46,549 nucleotides of DNA from contig JAQXHC010000030.1 of NCBI GenBank assembly GCA_029007035.1, positions 1 to 46,549 of the forward strand, read 5' to 3'. Below the pieces are notes generated by a model, which was not told the DNA's origin, did no database searches, and saw only the letters and a list, made by a program, of their open reading frames with translations. A program made the position numbers and the translations under genes. Origin of the DNA: Oscillospiraceae bacterium (GTDB lineage: Bacteria; Bacillota; Clostridia; Oscillospirales; Ruminococcaceae). Below, in pieces: positions 24,873 to 32,735 of the stretch (its first letter is position 1; each line of letters starts with the position of its first letter).

Positions 24873-26033
24873 TCAATTTTTAGATTCTGAGTCAAGACGC
24901 ATTTCGATCTCTCTTGCCTGCGCATTCCTGAGTCTGGCATCGGCAAGAGCGGATTCGTCCTGAAGATTGATATTTTCCCATTCAACCGAGCAGAAAGCGT
25001 CGATTCCGACCGAGCAGAGATACGCATTGCATATGTCCCTGATTACAGGTGTGAGCAGACGTCGGTAATATTCAAGTTCTGAGGTGAGAATATCCGCCTG
25101 CTGAGCCGACATACGCTCGGTTGAACTCCAGTTCAGCCCCAGCAGAAACGGCGGAATCGAAAGCTTTGCCGTAAGCTGTTCAAGGAGTTGACGGACGGGT
25201 ACATTCGTATCGAAAAGCTGATTTTCCGCTCCGATGACCTTGATGTCGATATCGCCGACAGCGACGAAGTCCTTGACCTGACCATATTTTGCGGAATTCA
25301 TTCCGTCTGCCCATTCACGGGCAATCTGAACAGCACGCTCTCTTGAATAAACGGCGTCGCCGCAGTCGTCTGAGGGTTTATAGGTGACGGCATATCTTAC
25401 ATTTCCTGCACGGTCGTAATTCTGACCGATGCATCTGTAAATGCTCAGAAGTATGCTGCTTAAAGCAGGCAGACCTCGTAGAAGCGATTTTCCTCCGATA
25501 AGCTCGGTGTAGATGATTCTTTCCGGGTGAGCAATCACCGATGACGAATTATCGGGAAAGTGAAGTGTGTATCTGCGGCTGAGGGGAGAGTTTCCCTCTG
25601 ATACGGAAAGCCTTGAAACATCGCCGATGTAAAGCCCTGCGATATTGCAGCTGCCGCAGTCTGTTACGATTTCTCCCGCCGCAGCACCATAGGTGAGCAG
25701 ACTGTCGAGATAGCTGTCTGCAAAGGTGTAAATTGACTTTCCCGTAAGTCCGACAGGAACATTTTCGGCAAAGTTGTCAAGAGCGTCCTGATAGGCTTCA
25801 TCGGAGCAGATGACTTTGAATCCGCCTGTAAGCCTTACGATTTTCATAAGAGCCGCGTCCACAATCGGAACAGCGCATCTGAGTCTGTCGTAAAGCTCCT
25901 TTTCGACGGGAGTTATTCTGTCGGGAACTGTGCCGAAGCCGCTGTCCGTATATCTCTGAGCCTGAACAAGCTGGGGAGAAGCTTTTTCCTGCTTTGGCGC
26001 GCCGCGGTTTCTTTTTCTGGTAAAGAGTTTCAT
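24873..26033 (-). CDS. Phage portal protein
   Basis: This 386-aa protein should form the dodecameric ring through which DNA enters the capsid. The features are a basic N-terminal arm (MKLFTRKRNRGAPKQEK), the early motif YDRLRCAVPIVDAALMKIVRL and the mid-region QLTAKLSIPPFLLGLNWSST. The late segment MSAQQADILTSELEYYRRLL precedes the final helix. The PPFLLGL motif followed by helices is characteristic of portal families. The length is at the short end (many have 400-500 aa). AAAGGAGG lies before the ATG. The capsid gene follows 21 nt later. Confidence 0.82.
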   Translation of the reverse strand: MKLFTRKRNRGAPKQEKASPQLVQAQRYTDSGFGTVPDRITPVEKELYDRLRCAVPIVDAALMKIVRLTGGFKVICSDEAYQDALDNFAENVPVGLTGKSIYTFADSYLDSLLTYGAAAGEIVTDCGSCNIAGLYIGDVSRLSVSEGNSPLSRRYTLHFPDNSSSVIAHPERIIYTELIGGKSLLRGLPALSSILLSIYRCIGQNYDRAGNVRYAVTYKPSDDCGDAVYSRERAVQIAREWADGMNSAKYGQVKDFVAVGDIDIKVIGAENQLFDTNVPVRQLLEQLTAKLSIPPFLLGLNWSSTERMSAQQADILTSELEYYRRLLTPVIRDICNAYLCSVGIDAFCSVEWENINLQDESALADARLRNAQAREIEMRLDSESKN

Positions 26034-26087
26034 TTTAGCCTCCTTTGTGTATGATGTCGGTGTGAACGGCCGGCAAAAGCGTCTGTG

Positions 26088-27344
26088 CTACTCACGCGGA
26101 ACCGAAAGAGCGATAAGATCGCGGTCTCCCGGTTCGCGCATCATTTCCGACACGAAATACCGCATATCGTCCATTGCGTGATCGTTTTCCTTGACGGGAG
26201 CGTCCGATGCGGATTTGTCGCTCCAGCGGTAAAGTGAAAACTCGCGGATAATATCCCTGCAGTCCTCGTTGAAAAAAAGCCTGTCCTGCCTGAGAGCGGC
26301 GGAAACTCTGCGTATGCCTGTGACAACATCATTATCAGCCTTAACTACATGGAATTTTCGATGTCTGCGGATACATTCGATAAAGCTTGCCGCCGACGGA
26401 TCTACGATAATCTTTGAGATCTCGCAGTCTCCGGCAAGCTTTTCCAGAGCCTGATAATGCTCCTCGTCGGTTCGGGCTGTGCCCTCGCGCTTTGAGGAAT
26501 AGTAGTATTCACGAAGCCGATACCATTTTCCGTCCGATACTCCCCATAATCCGAAGGACGAGGGATTGACCGTACCGTAATCGCATGAAATAACGTATTT
26601 GCTGCATTCGATGCTGCCGCTGAAGATATGCTTTGACGCGTCGAACATGGGGTAGACCGCGCCCTCGGAGGCGACCCATTTTCCAAGCACGAACCTGTCA
26701 TAGAACGTACCCGAGTACAGCCTCTCGTAGCGCTGTCTGAGCTGTTTTGAAAGGGAGGGATTGTCCTCCATTGTGAAGTGGAGATAGAGCGCATTTTTCT
26801 CCTCGGCTTTAAGAATCCACTCGCGGTAGAACCAGTGGGAGGGAGTGTCGGGATTGCAGTTGAACCACATTTTAGAGTTGCGGACCGAGCATCTTGCCAC
26901 TGCCTGTTCCACAAATGAGCGCGGCATAAGAGCAGCCTCGTCAAGAAAAACTCCCGAAAGTGTAATGCCCTGAATAAGCGAAGCGGAACTTTCGTCCCTG
27001 CCGCCGAAATAATAGAACCGGTTTGTAACCCCAGAAAGAGTTATATCAACATAATTTGCGCTGAGCTTTTCCCGATAGGTGCAGCCGATTGATTTCAGCT
27101 GACCGAGCAGGGGAGTAATTACGTTTCTCTTAAGAGATGTAACTGTTTTTCCGCAAATTGCGAATGTTCCTCCGCTGAATGAGGACGAAGCCCAAAGCAC
27201 AAATCCCAGCGACATCGAAAGTGTTTTTCCGCTTCTCACTGCGCCGTCGCAGATAATCGCGTCGTAGTGCGAGTATTCGGGCCGGCTCCACCATTTAAGG
27301 GTGAGAAGCTGTTTTTTCGAGAATTTTTTAATCATACTCATCAT
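26088..27344 (-). CDS. terL: Phage terminase large subunit (TerL)
   Basis: This 418-aa DNA packaging motor subunit has an N-terminal ATPase with Walker A GAVRSGKTLS (residues 35-44) and Walker B GVFLDEAAL. The C-terminal RNase H-like nuclease includes SCDYGTVNPSSFGLWG and IIVDPSAASF, with acidic residues for two metals, and a late Asp (NDHAMDDMRYF). All these catalytic elements are intact. The family is PBSX/SPP1-like. The frame starts at ATG 27344 and overlaps the small subunit gene by 17 nt; ATG 27341 and 27335 are alternatives. Intact motor residues in a cassette without a full phage argue for retained function. Confidence 0.9.
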   Translation of the reverse strand: MMSMIKKFSKKQLLTLKWWSRPEYSHYDAIICDGAVRSGKTLSMSLGFVLWASSSFSGGTFAICGKTVTSLKRNVITPLLGQLKSIGCTYREKLSANYVDITLSGVTNRFYYFGGRDESSASLIQGITLSGVFLDEAALMPRSFVEQAVARCSVRNSKMWFNCNPDTPSHWFYREWILKAEEKNALYLHFTMEDNPSLSKQLRQRYERLYSGTFYDRFVLGKWVASEGAVYPMFDASKHIFSGSIECSKYVISCDYGTVNPSSFGLWGVSDGKWYRLREYYYSSKREGTARTDEEHYQALEKLAGDCEISKIIVDPSAASFIECIRRHRKFHVVKADNDVVTGIRRVSAALRQDRLFFNEDCRDIIREFSLYRWSDKSASDAPVKENDHAMDDMRYFVSEMMREPGDRDLIALSVPRE

Positions 27345-27813
27345 CGTCTCTGCTGTCTGCCGAAAGCGCTTTGATCAGCTGTTCCGCACTGTTTCTGTCG
27401 CTGCACGTATTTCGTAATTCGAACAGTTTTTCAAGAGCTTTCATGCGGTCGAAAAGCTTGACCTCCACGCCGCCGCCCTTGATACGCTTGATTTCCGAGA
27501 CATTGAACAGGTCGAGCTGATTTATGACTGAAGCAGGGGGAAGCTCGTCGGCGAATACGAGATAAACCGCATCGCTGCAATTCCCGAATGCGAGCCGTTT
27601 CAGACCGGCAGCCACGTCATCGCTGTCAGCGAGAGTCTGTCTCAGCTCGTCAATCAGAGCACGGCAATGTCCGGATTTAAGACATCCTATGCCTTCCTCA
27701 AGAGCGGATTCCCTTGGGAATCCCGCACGCACGGCAGCTTCCTCGATGCTGCCGAGAACAGCGTAGTTATAGCAGAACCGTCTGCGCATAGCGTTTGAAG
27801 ATTTAACGCTCAT
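27328..27813 (-). CDS. terS: Phage terminase small subunit (TerS)
   Basis: This 161-aa DNA-recognition subunit of the packaging machine has an N-terminal helix-turn-helix region (RRRFCYNYAVLGSIEEAAVRAG). The central helices carry the oligomerisation part, and the C-terminal segment (RIKGGGVEVKLFDRMKALEKL) is common in terS of Firmicute phages. AAAGGAGGT precedes the ATG. It is the first gene of the cassette and stands directly after a strong hairpin; no promoter is visible between the hairpin and this gene. Confidence 0.82.
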   Translation of the reverse strand: MSVKSSNAMRRRFCYNYAVLGSIEEAAVRAGFPRESALEEGIGCLKSGHCRALIDELRQTLADSDDVAAGLKRLAFGNCSDAVYLVFADELPPASVINQLDLFNVSEIKRIKGGGVEVKLFDRMKALEKLFELRNTCSDRNSAEQLIKALSADSRDDDEYD

Positions 27814-27871
27814 AAAGAAAACCTCCTTTCTTTCACAGCGGAAGACCGCCGTTCAACAAGGGGTAAAAAAA

Positions 27872-27907
27872 TGACCTTATTCAACGCTGCCGCGTTGAAT
27901 AAGGTCA
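27872..27907 (-). terminator. Perfect 16-bp hairpin between the two-component genes and terS
   Basis: TGACCTTATTCAACGC (27872-27887) pairs perfectly with GCGTTGAATAAGGTCA (27892-27907) around a 4-nt loop. In the minus direction seven T follow, so it is a strong intrinsic terminator. It stands after the sensor kinase gene and about 60 nt ahead of the terS start. Confidence 0.92.
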
Positions 27908-28069
27908 AAATAAATTTTAAGTTTGGATATTTGCACAATAATTGCTGCGTGATTTTGTGGTATATTAACAAATTCCGCAGATGATTTTACAGGTGAATGC
28001 AGAAATTATTTTTCCGCATTGGAGAGAGTATTTGGGAAAAAATCGTCAGATGCGTCAAGGATTATATTA

Positions 28070-30001
28070 TTACATGAGTATATTGAAGCATATGCTTTCG
28101 CCCTCATGGTTGTCAACAGTCACCTTAAAATGATGCTTGTCGATAATGGATTTCGCAATTGCCAGTCCGAGACCGTAGCCGCCGGTCATACGGCAGCGTG
28201 AATCGTCGCTGCGGTAGAAACGTTCAAAAATCTTATCCTTTTCGGACTCCTTAACACCGCTTCCCGTATTGAAAACAGAAAGAAGTTTTTTGTCGCCCTG
28301 TTCGGAAAGCGTAACTCTTACAGTTCCTCCCTCGTTGGAATATTTAAGGGCATTGTCAATAAAAATCGCAGCCATCTGACGGATATGCTTCTCGCTTCCG
28401 TTGACGGTAATTCCTTCGGGTATATCAATTTCAAGCTGACGGTTTTCTTCAAATGCACGGCATTCAAACGGCAGAGCCGAGCTTTCGACTGCCTTGCTCA
28501 AATCAAAATCAGAGCAGATGAATTCAGCCGTATTATTTTCAAGCCTCGTCAGACTGAGAAGGTCATTAACGAGTACATTCATTCGCTCAGCCTGCGACTT
28601 GATATATTCAAGCCATTTGTTTTCTCCGATTTCGTCAGTTAAAACATCGGCATTGGCGGATATGATCGTAAGTGGTGTTTTCAGTTCATGACTTGCATCG
28701 GAAATGAACTGTTTCTGTTTGTCGAAAGCAATCTTAACAGGCTCGATACATTTTTTTGAAAGGAAATATGCAATAATTGCAAGAATAATAAAGCTCACCG
28801 CACCTATTTTAACAGTGGTCCGCGAAAGCTTGTTGAGCATATCAATTTCTGCGCTTTTGTCAGTGAAAACCATGATAGTTCCGTTATCCTTGCCGAGTGT
28901 GCAGAACTGATATGAGTTCAGCATTCCGGATGATGCACCGTCGCCGAGAATAGCGTCAATATATTTCTGAGCAACTTCGGATTCGATTTCCTCATTATTC
29001 AGAGATGCGAGGAATTTTCCATTGCTGTCCGCCATGAGGACAAAAAAGTCAATAGAGCCGAGACTTTTCGGAATCGGTTCGGATTTAGGTTTTTCAGGAA
29101 TCTCCTTTTTATCCATTCTGCGAACAACGGAAAATCCGCTGTCCAACACAGGACTGAGACCTCCCGAAAGGGGCGATATTTCGTCATATTCGTCGGCAGC
29201 AGATGTTGTATCCGATTCCGAGGAGGTCGTTGATTCCGGATAGCAGGTTTCATTTCCGGAAGAATCAACATGAGGGAAAGGGTTATATTCGTTGTAATGC
29301 CATTCCCACCACTCGTCATAGTTCGGAGGATAATTGAAATCAAAATCACTGCCGTCTCCGTTGGGCGGAGGGTTATCGTTTCTATGGTCATAGGGTGGCT
29401 GCCAGTCGTTAAAGGGAGGCTGAAACGGATCGTGAGGAGTGGTCTGAGTCTGAGTCTGCGGCTGATTCTGAGCAGTAGTGCGGACTGTTGTGTTTTCGGG
29501 AGCTTTGTCTGTGTGAACGGCTTCCGTACCGATAGTCTGTCCATGAGTCGGATTCACGCTTTCGGTAACTGCAGGCGATGTCTGTTCTGCATTGGTAGGA
29601 GCGTCGGTTTTGTTCTGAGAATCAGTATTCGGCATACCCGATGTGCTTTCATTGGTTTGCTCCTCGGTTTTGTCCTCTGCGGAGGAAGGAGCGGCTGTAG
29701 TATCCTCGGCGGCTTTGTTTTCTGAGGTGATTTCAGGACGGGTGTCCTTTTCAGAAAGCTGAGGAGGCGGAGCTTTTTCGCCGTTCATATCCGGATAATA
29801 AGTAAACGTTGAGGTAGCTTCGTCATATTCGATGTCTGCGGCGATCTGTTTAAGAACGACCTTTGACTGACGCTGCATAACCGCCTGCATTATCAGGTTG
29901 ACAGACGCGAGCAGAGCGATAAACACCGTCAGGAGAATGCTTATAACAATGGCAAAAAATCTCATCTGAACCTTTTTGAACATATTGTCTTTTCTGAACA
30001 T
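28070..30001 (-). CDS. Sensor histidine kinase with long low-complexity extracellular region
   Basis: This 643-aa membrane sensor kinase pairs with the adjacent OmpR-type regulator. Two membrane helices (about 14-38 and 397-416) enclose roughly 358 extracellular residues. Most of the first 250 are rich in Thr, Pro, Gln, Asn and Glu, with an aromatic patch (PNYDEWWEWHYNEYNPF). The kinase core is complete: phospho-acceptor His438 in SDASHELKTPLT, N box FIDNALKYS, and G boxes NTGSGVKE and GYGLGLAIAKS. GAGGTGA lies 6 nt before the ATG. The extended linker could reach through the cell wall, and the aromatic patch could bind sugars or wall polymers; this is inference. Confidence 0.9.
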   Translation of the reverse strand: MFRKDNMFKKVQMRFFAIVISILLTVFIALLASVNLIMQAVMQRQSKVVLKQIAADIEYDEATSTFTYYPDMNGEKAPPPQLSEKDTRPEITSENKAAEDTTAAPSSAEDKTEEQTNESTSGMPNTDSQNKTDAPTNAEQTSPAVTESVNPTHGQTIGTEAVHTDKAPENTTVRTTAQNQPQTQTQTTPHDPFQPPFNDWQPPYDHRNDNPPPNGDGSDFDFNYPPNYDEWWEWHYNEYNPFPHVDSSGNETCYPESTTSSESDTTSAADEYDEISPLSGGLSPVLDSGFSVVRRMDKKEIPEKPKSEPIPKSLGSIDFFVLMADSNGKFLASLNNEEIESEVAQKYIDAILGDGASSGMLNSYQFCTLGKDNGTIMVFTDKSAEIDMLNKLSRTTVKIGAVSFIILAIIAYFLSKKCIEPVKIAFDKQKQFISDASHELKTPLTIISANADVLTDEIGENKWLEYIKSQAERMNVLVNDLLSLTRLENNTAEFICSDFDLSKAVESSALPFECRAFEENRQLEIDIPEGITVNGSEKHIRQMAAIFIDNALKYSNEGGTVRVTLSEQGDKKLLSVFNTGSGVKESEKDKIFERFYRSDDSRCRMTGGYGLGLAIAKSIIDKHHFKVTVDNHEGESICFNILM

Positions 30002-30019
30002 TATAAGTCACCTCGCTGA

Positions 30020-30688
30020 CTATTCGATCGAGTATCCGATACCCCTTGCGGTCTTGATTTTAATGTCTGCGCCGATAACGCTGAGTTTTTTTCTGAGAAA
30101 CGATATGTAGACCTCAATGTTATTGTACTCCACATCGCTTTCATAGCCCCAGATTTTCTCGATAATGCGTTCTTTAGGTATGATCTTCCCCGAATTTGCC
30201 ATAAGCAGCTCCATGATCTGATATTCTTTAAGGCTGAGCTTAACATCATTTCTGCCGAAAGTCATAGAGCACGAGTCCTTGAAAAGCTCAAGGTCCTTAA
30301 AAGAGAGCTTGTTATCGTCGATAATTTCACCCTTACGGCGTGTAAGCGCACGAATCCTTGCAAGCAGTTCACCTGTTACAAATGGCTTAGTAAGATAATC
30401 GTCCGCGCCGCAGTCGAGTCCTTTGATTTTGTCCTCGACCTCGCTCCTCGCCGTAAGCAGCAGTACTGGAACGGAAAGCTTTTCGTTTCTGATATTCCGC
30501 AGAATATCGATACCGCTCATTCCCGGCAGCATTATGTCGAGCACAATGCAGTCATAAATGCCTGTAAGCGCGTTGTCAAGCCCGTCAATACCGTTGTATA
30601 CGGTATCGACTGCATATCTGTTTCGTTTAAGAATTTCCGTAAGAGCGTCAGCAAGCTGAACCTCGTCTTCAACAACAAGAATCTTCAT
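30020..30688 (-). CDS. OmpR/PhoB-family response regulator
   Basis: This 222-aa DNA-binding regulator has an N-terminal receiver with the acidic pocket VVEDE, phospho-acceptor Asp51 in DCIVLDIMLPG, Thr in LLLTARS and Lys in YLTKPF. A C-terminal winged helix ends with VEYNNIEVYISFLRKKL and the KTARGIGY motif. ATG 30688 (MKILVVEDE) is chosen with AAGG upstream; a longer frame from 30757 adds unrelated residues. The kinase gene begins 18 nt after its stop, so they form a two-component operon. Targets are unknown. Confidence 0.94.
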   Translation of the reverse strand: MKILVVEDEVQLADALTEILKRNRYAVDTVYNGIDGLDNALTGIYDCIVLDIMLPGMSGIDILRNIRNEKLSVPVLLLTARSEVEDKIKGLDCGADDYLTKPFVTGELLARIRALTRRKGEIIDDNKLSFKDLELFKDSCSMTFGRNDVKLSLKEYQIMELLMANSGKIIPKERIIEKIWGYESDVEYNNIEVYISFLRKKLSVIGADIKIKTARGIGYSIE

Positions 30689-30901
30689 GGTAATCATCCT
30701 TTTTATTTGCAGAAATATTTCCGGAACGGCCAGTTCCGTTCTTATCAGTATAAACATTAATAATCAGAGCAGTACAACGACCTGCCAACGGTCTGTCAGC
30801 CAGAAATCCGTCTGCACATACGGTATAAACCAGTGTACGGCAATTGCCTTTGCTTTTGAATGTATATCGTTTACGGAGAGTGCCGTAATTTTCTATTTTT
30901 A

Positions 30902-30910
30902 ATTATATCA
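30902..30910 (-). promoter_or_regulatory. Extended -10 promoter of the two-component operon
   Basis: On the minus strand, TGATATAAT (30910-30902) is a consensus extended -10. The -35 region is poor. The start of transcription would give a leader of about 200 nt. Confidence 0.5.
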
Positions 30911-31022
30911 TAAAAACTTGAAATAAACTTAAAATGTCGAAAATTTGATTTGTTAAATAGGAGAAATTCACTCGGGTTTTTTGTGCATTTTCACAGTTTT
31001 AGCCAATATTTCAAAAGACTTA

Positions 31023-31051
31023 TTGACTATCCGTTCATATTATGTTACAAT
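31023..31051 (+). promoter_or_regulatory. SigA promoter of the helical hypothetical protein
   Basis: TTGACT (31023-31028), a 17-nt spacer and TACAAT (31046-31051) lie about 94 nt before the start at 31145. Confidence 0.78.
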
Positions 31052-31144
31052 TGTTCGTATAGACAACGGGTGTATGATTTGTTCTGCACTGCCGCAGCTC
31101 AGAGCTGTGCGGAGGAGTCTATAAGTTTACGGGAGGCCATGATA

Positions 31145-31843
31145 ATGCTGTCAAGTTCAGATAGAAAGAGAATGAAATTTACTAAAGTTATCGGTGCAGA
31201 CAATAAAAAATATGAAGAATTATACCAGCAGTTCTGCAGCTATGGATATACAAAAGAGCTTTGTGAGGAATACGCAGACGCTTTCGTCAACAACGTCAAA
31301 AAGCCTGAGGCAGGCGATATAATTCAGCTTGCTGCAATGTATGAAGCTGTTTACGACTATAAAAGCGCAGTTTTTTATCTTGATATGCTTGCCGAAAAAA
31401 AGCTGTCAGGTGAGATTAAGTATCATTACTGCATGAAAAATCTGCGTGCACTGAGTCTTTCGGGAAAATGGAGGGACGCCGAGGACTTCCGTACAGAGAA
31501 TATCAATTTCATTCAGACATATATGGAGAAGAAAAAGCTTCTCAACGACGATGTGGATATGCACGTTGCCCTTGCTCTTGTGGACTGCGCGGCAAAGCGT
31601 TTTTCCTATGCGTTCAAGACTATGAATTTCGGCTACAAGCCAAAGGGCAGGAACGATGAACAGCTTCTCAGAATGTTTGTGGCAGTAGTATATATTTACT
31701 ATTGCTCGGGTGATGCCGAGGGACTTGAGCAGGCAGTTATAAATGCCCGCAGCTGCCTGAAGCTTTTCAACGAGTTCAGGTTCACCTGGAGTAAGGAATA
31801 TTACGAATCACTCGTAGAAAATGCCGCAAACGGAATACTTTAA
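31145..31843 (+). CDS. Helical, TPR-like hypothetical protein
   Basis: This 232-aa soluble protein is almost wholly helical. Pairs of helices such as YDYKSAVFYLDMLAEKKLSG and LLRMFVAVVYIYYCSGDAEG resemble tetratricopeptide repeats without a clean consensus. There is no signal peptide or membrane segment. The start at ATG 31145 is preferred since GGGAGG lies 8 nt before it. Upstream ATG 31139 lies only 2 nt after that site, and the longer frame from 30950 crosses the promoter. The function is unknown; protein-protein interaction is a reasonable guess. It is transcribed alone, with its own promoter and terminator. Confidence 0.7.
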   Translation: MLSSSDRKRMKFTKVIGADNKKYEELYQQFCSYGYTKELCEEYADAFVNNVKKPEAGDIIQLAAMYEAVYDYKSAVFYLDMLAEKKLSGEIKYHYCMKNLRALSLSGKWRDAEDFRTENINFIQTYMEKKKLLNDDVDMHVALALVDCAAKRFSYAFKTMNFGYKPKGRNDEQLLRMFVAVVYIYYCSGDAEGLEQAVINARSCLKLFNEFRFTWSKEYYESLVENAANGIL

Positions 31844-31863
31844 TATAATCCGGAAACACCAAA

Positions 31864-31898
31864 CCGGACAGCTCACATCAAAGGCTGTCCGGCTTTTT
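31864..31898 (+). terminator. Terminator after the helical hypothetical protein
   Basis: CCGGACAGC (31864-31872) pairs with GCTGTCCGG (31884-31892), followed by CTTTTTATT. It could also help end the minus-strand transcript arriving from the lipoprotein at 31917. Confidence 0.9.
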
Positions 31899-31916
31899 AT
31901 TATATTGAACAGACTG

Positions 31917-32732
31917 TCAATACGGCAGGGTGAAGTCAACAACTCTCCACGAGCCGTTTTCTGCTACAGAAACGGAAAAAACATCAGTTTCTGTATGTGC
32001 ATTTTCTCCGTAATCGTTGCCGCTGTAATAATTATTCACCTCAAAGACAATTTTATCATCTTTTCGTTCGGTCATCGCTGAAACACGCGATGAAACATAA
32101 AAAATATTCGAACCGCGGGCACCGTCGAGAGCGTAGACCTTACCGTCCTTTTCGGTAAAAAGTTCATTCAGATCACTGCCTGCATCGCTGCTGAAAACCT
32201 TGAAGTACTCATTTTCAACATCGGCGAAAGAACTGATATTCCCATCAGTAATAAGGTAATACTGCCAGCCAAGATCATTTTCAATATAATTCTGATAGTC
32301 GAGCTTATACGGGCAGCCGACATGGAATTTCCAGTCGGTCTCGCAGGCAGCTTCAAACATAAACTGAGCAGCCTTCAGAAGCTTTTCGTCACTTGTGGAA
32401 TCGGTAACTTTAAGGCGCACCGCACCGCTGTTTTCAATTACGATTTCTCCTTCGTCGGAGGGAAGCTCCGATGTTTCCTCGGCAGCGGTTGTGTCCTCGA
32501 CAGCCGTGTCGTCCTGAGTTGACGACTGAACATTATTTTTATCGGGAGCGAGCGGGTCGGGCTGAGTCAGCTCATCGGGAACTGATTCATTAGCTGCCTG
32601 TGCGTATGAGTTTTCCGAAACGGATTCCTGACCTGAGGAGCTTTGTCCGTTTTTGTCACTGCAGGAGCAAAGAGCCGGAATAACGGCAGCAACAGCGGCA
32701 ATAGCCGCAATGGATTTTCTGATATTTTTCAT
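31917..32732 (-). CDS. Lipoprotein of unknown function
   Basis: This 271-aa exported lipoprotein has a signal peptide with lipobox (ALCSC at about residues 20-24) and a low-complexity Ser/Glu/Asp/Thr linker to about residue 100. A mature domain follows, with aromatic and acidic patches (DWKFHVGCPYKLDYQNY). The domain carries a pilin-like helix start (DSTSDEKLLKAAQFMFEAACE) as in the lipoprotein at 17374-18516, but no family is recognised. It starts 3 nt after the rnr stop, with GAGG in the rnr end as ribosome binding site, so it is translationally linked to rnr. Confidence 0.75.
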   Translation of the reverse strand: MKNIRKSIAAIAAVAAVIPALCSCSDKNGQSSSGQESVSENSYAQAANESVPDELTQPDPLAPDKNNVQSSTQDDTAVEDTTAAEETSELPSDEGEIVIENSGAVRLKVTDSTSDEKLLKAAQFMFEAACETDWKFHVGCPYKLDYQNYIENDLGWQYYLITDGNISSFADVENEYFKVFSSDAGSDLNELFTEKDGKVYALDGARGSNIFYVSSRVSAMTERKDDKIVFEVNNYYSGNDYGENAHTETDVFSVSVAENGSWRVVDFTLPY

Positions 32733-32735
32733 AGA

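Larger units (their letters stand above)
30689..31144. other. Divergent intergenic region between the response regulator and the helical protein
   Basis: It holds a roughly 200-nt leader of the regulator-kinase operon (minus strand), with a CGGAAC/GTTCCG hairpin at 30722-30738. It also holds an extended -10 promoter on the minus strand and a good promoter on the plus strand. The frame upstream of the plus-strand start shows no protein-like sequence. I see no other gene. Confidence 0.6.
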
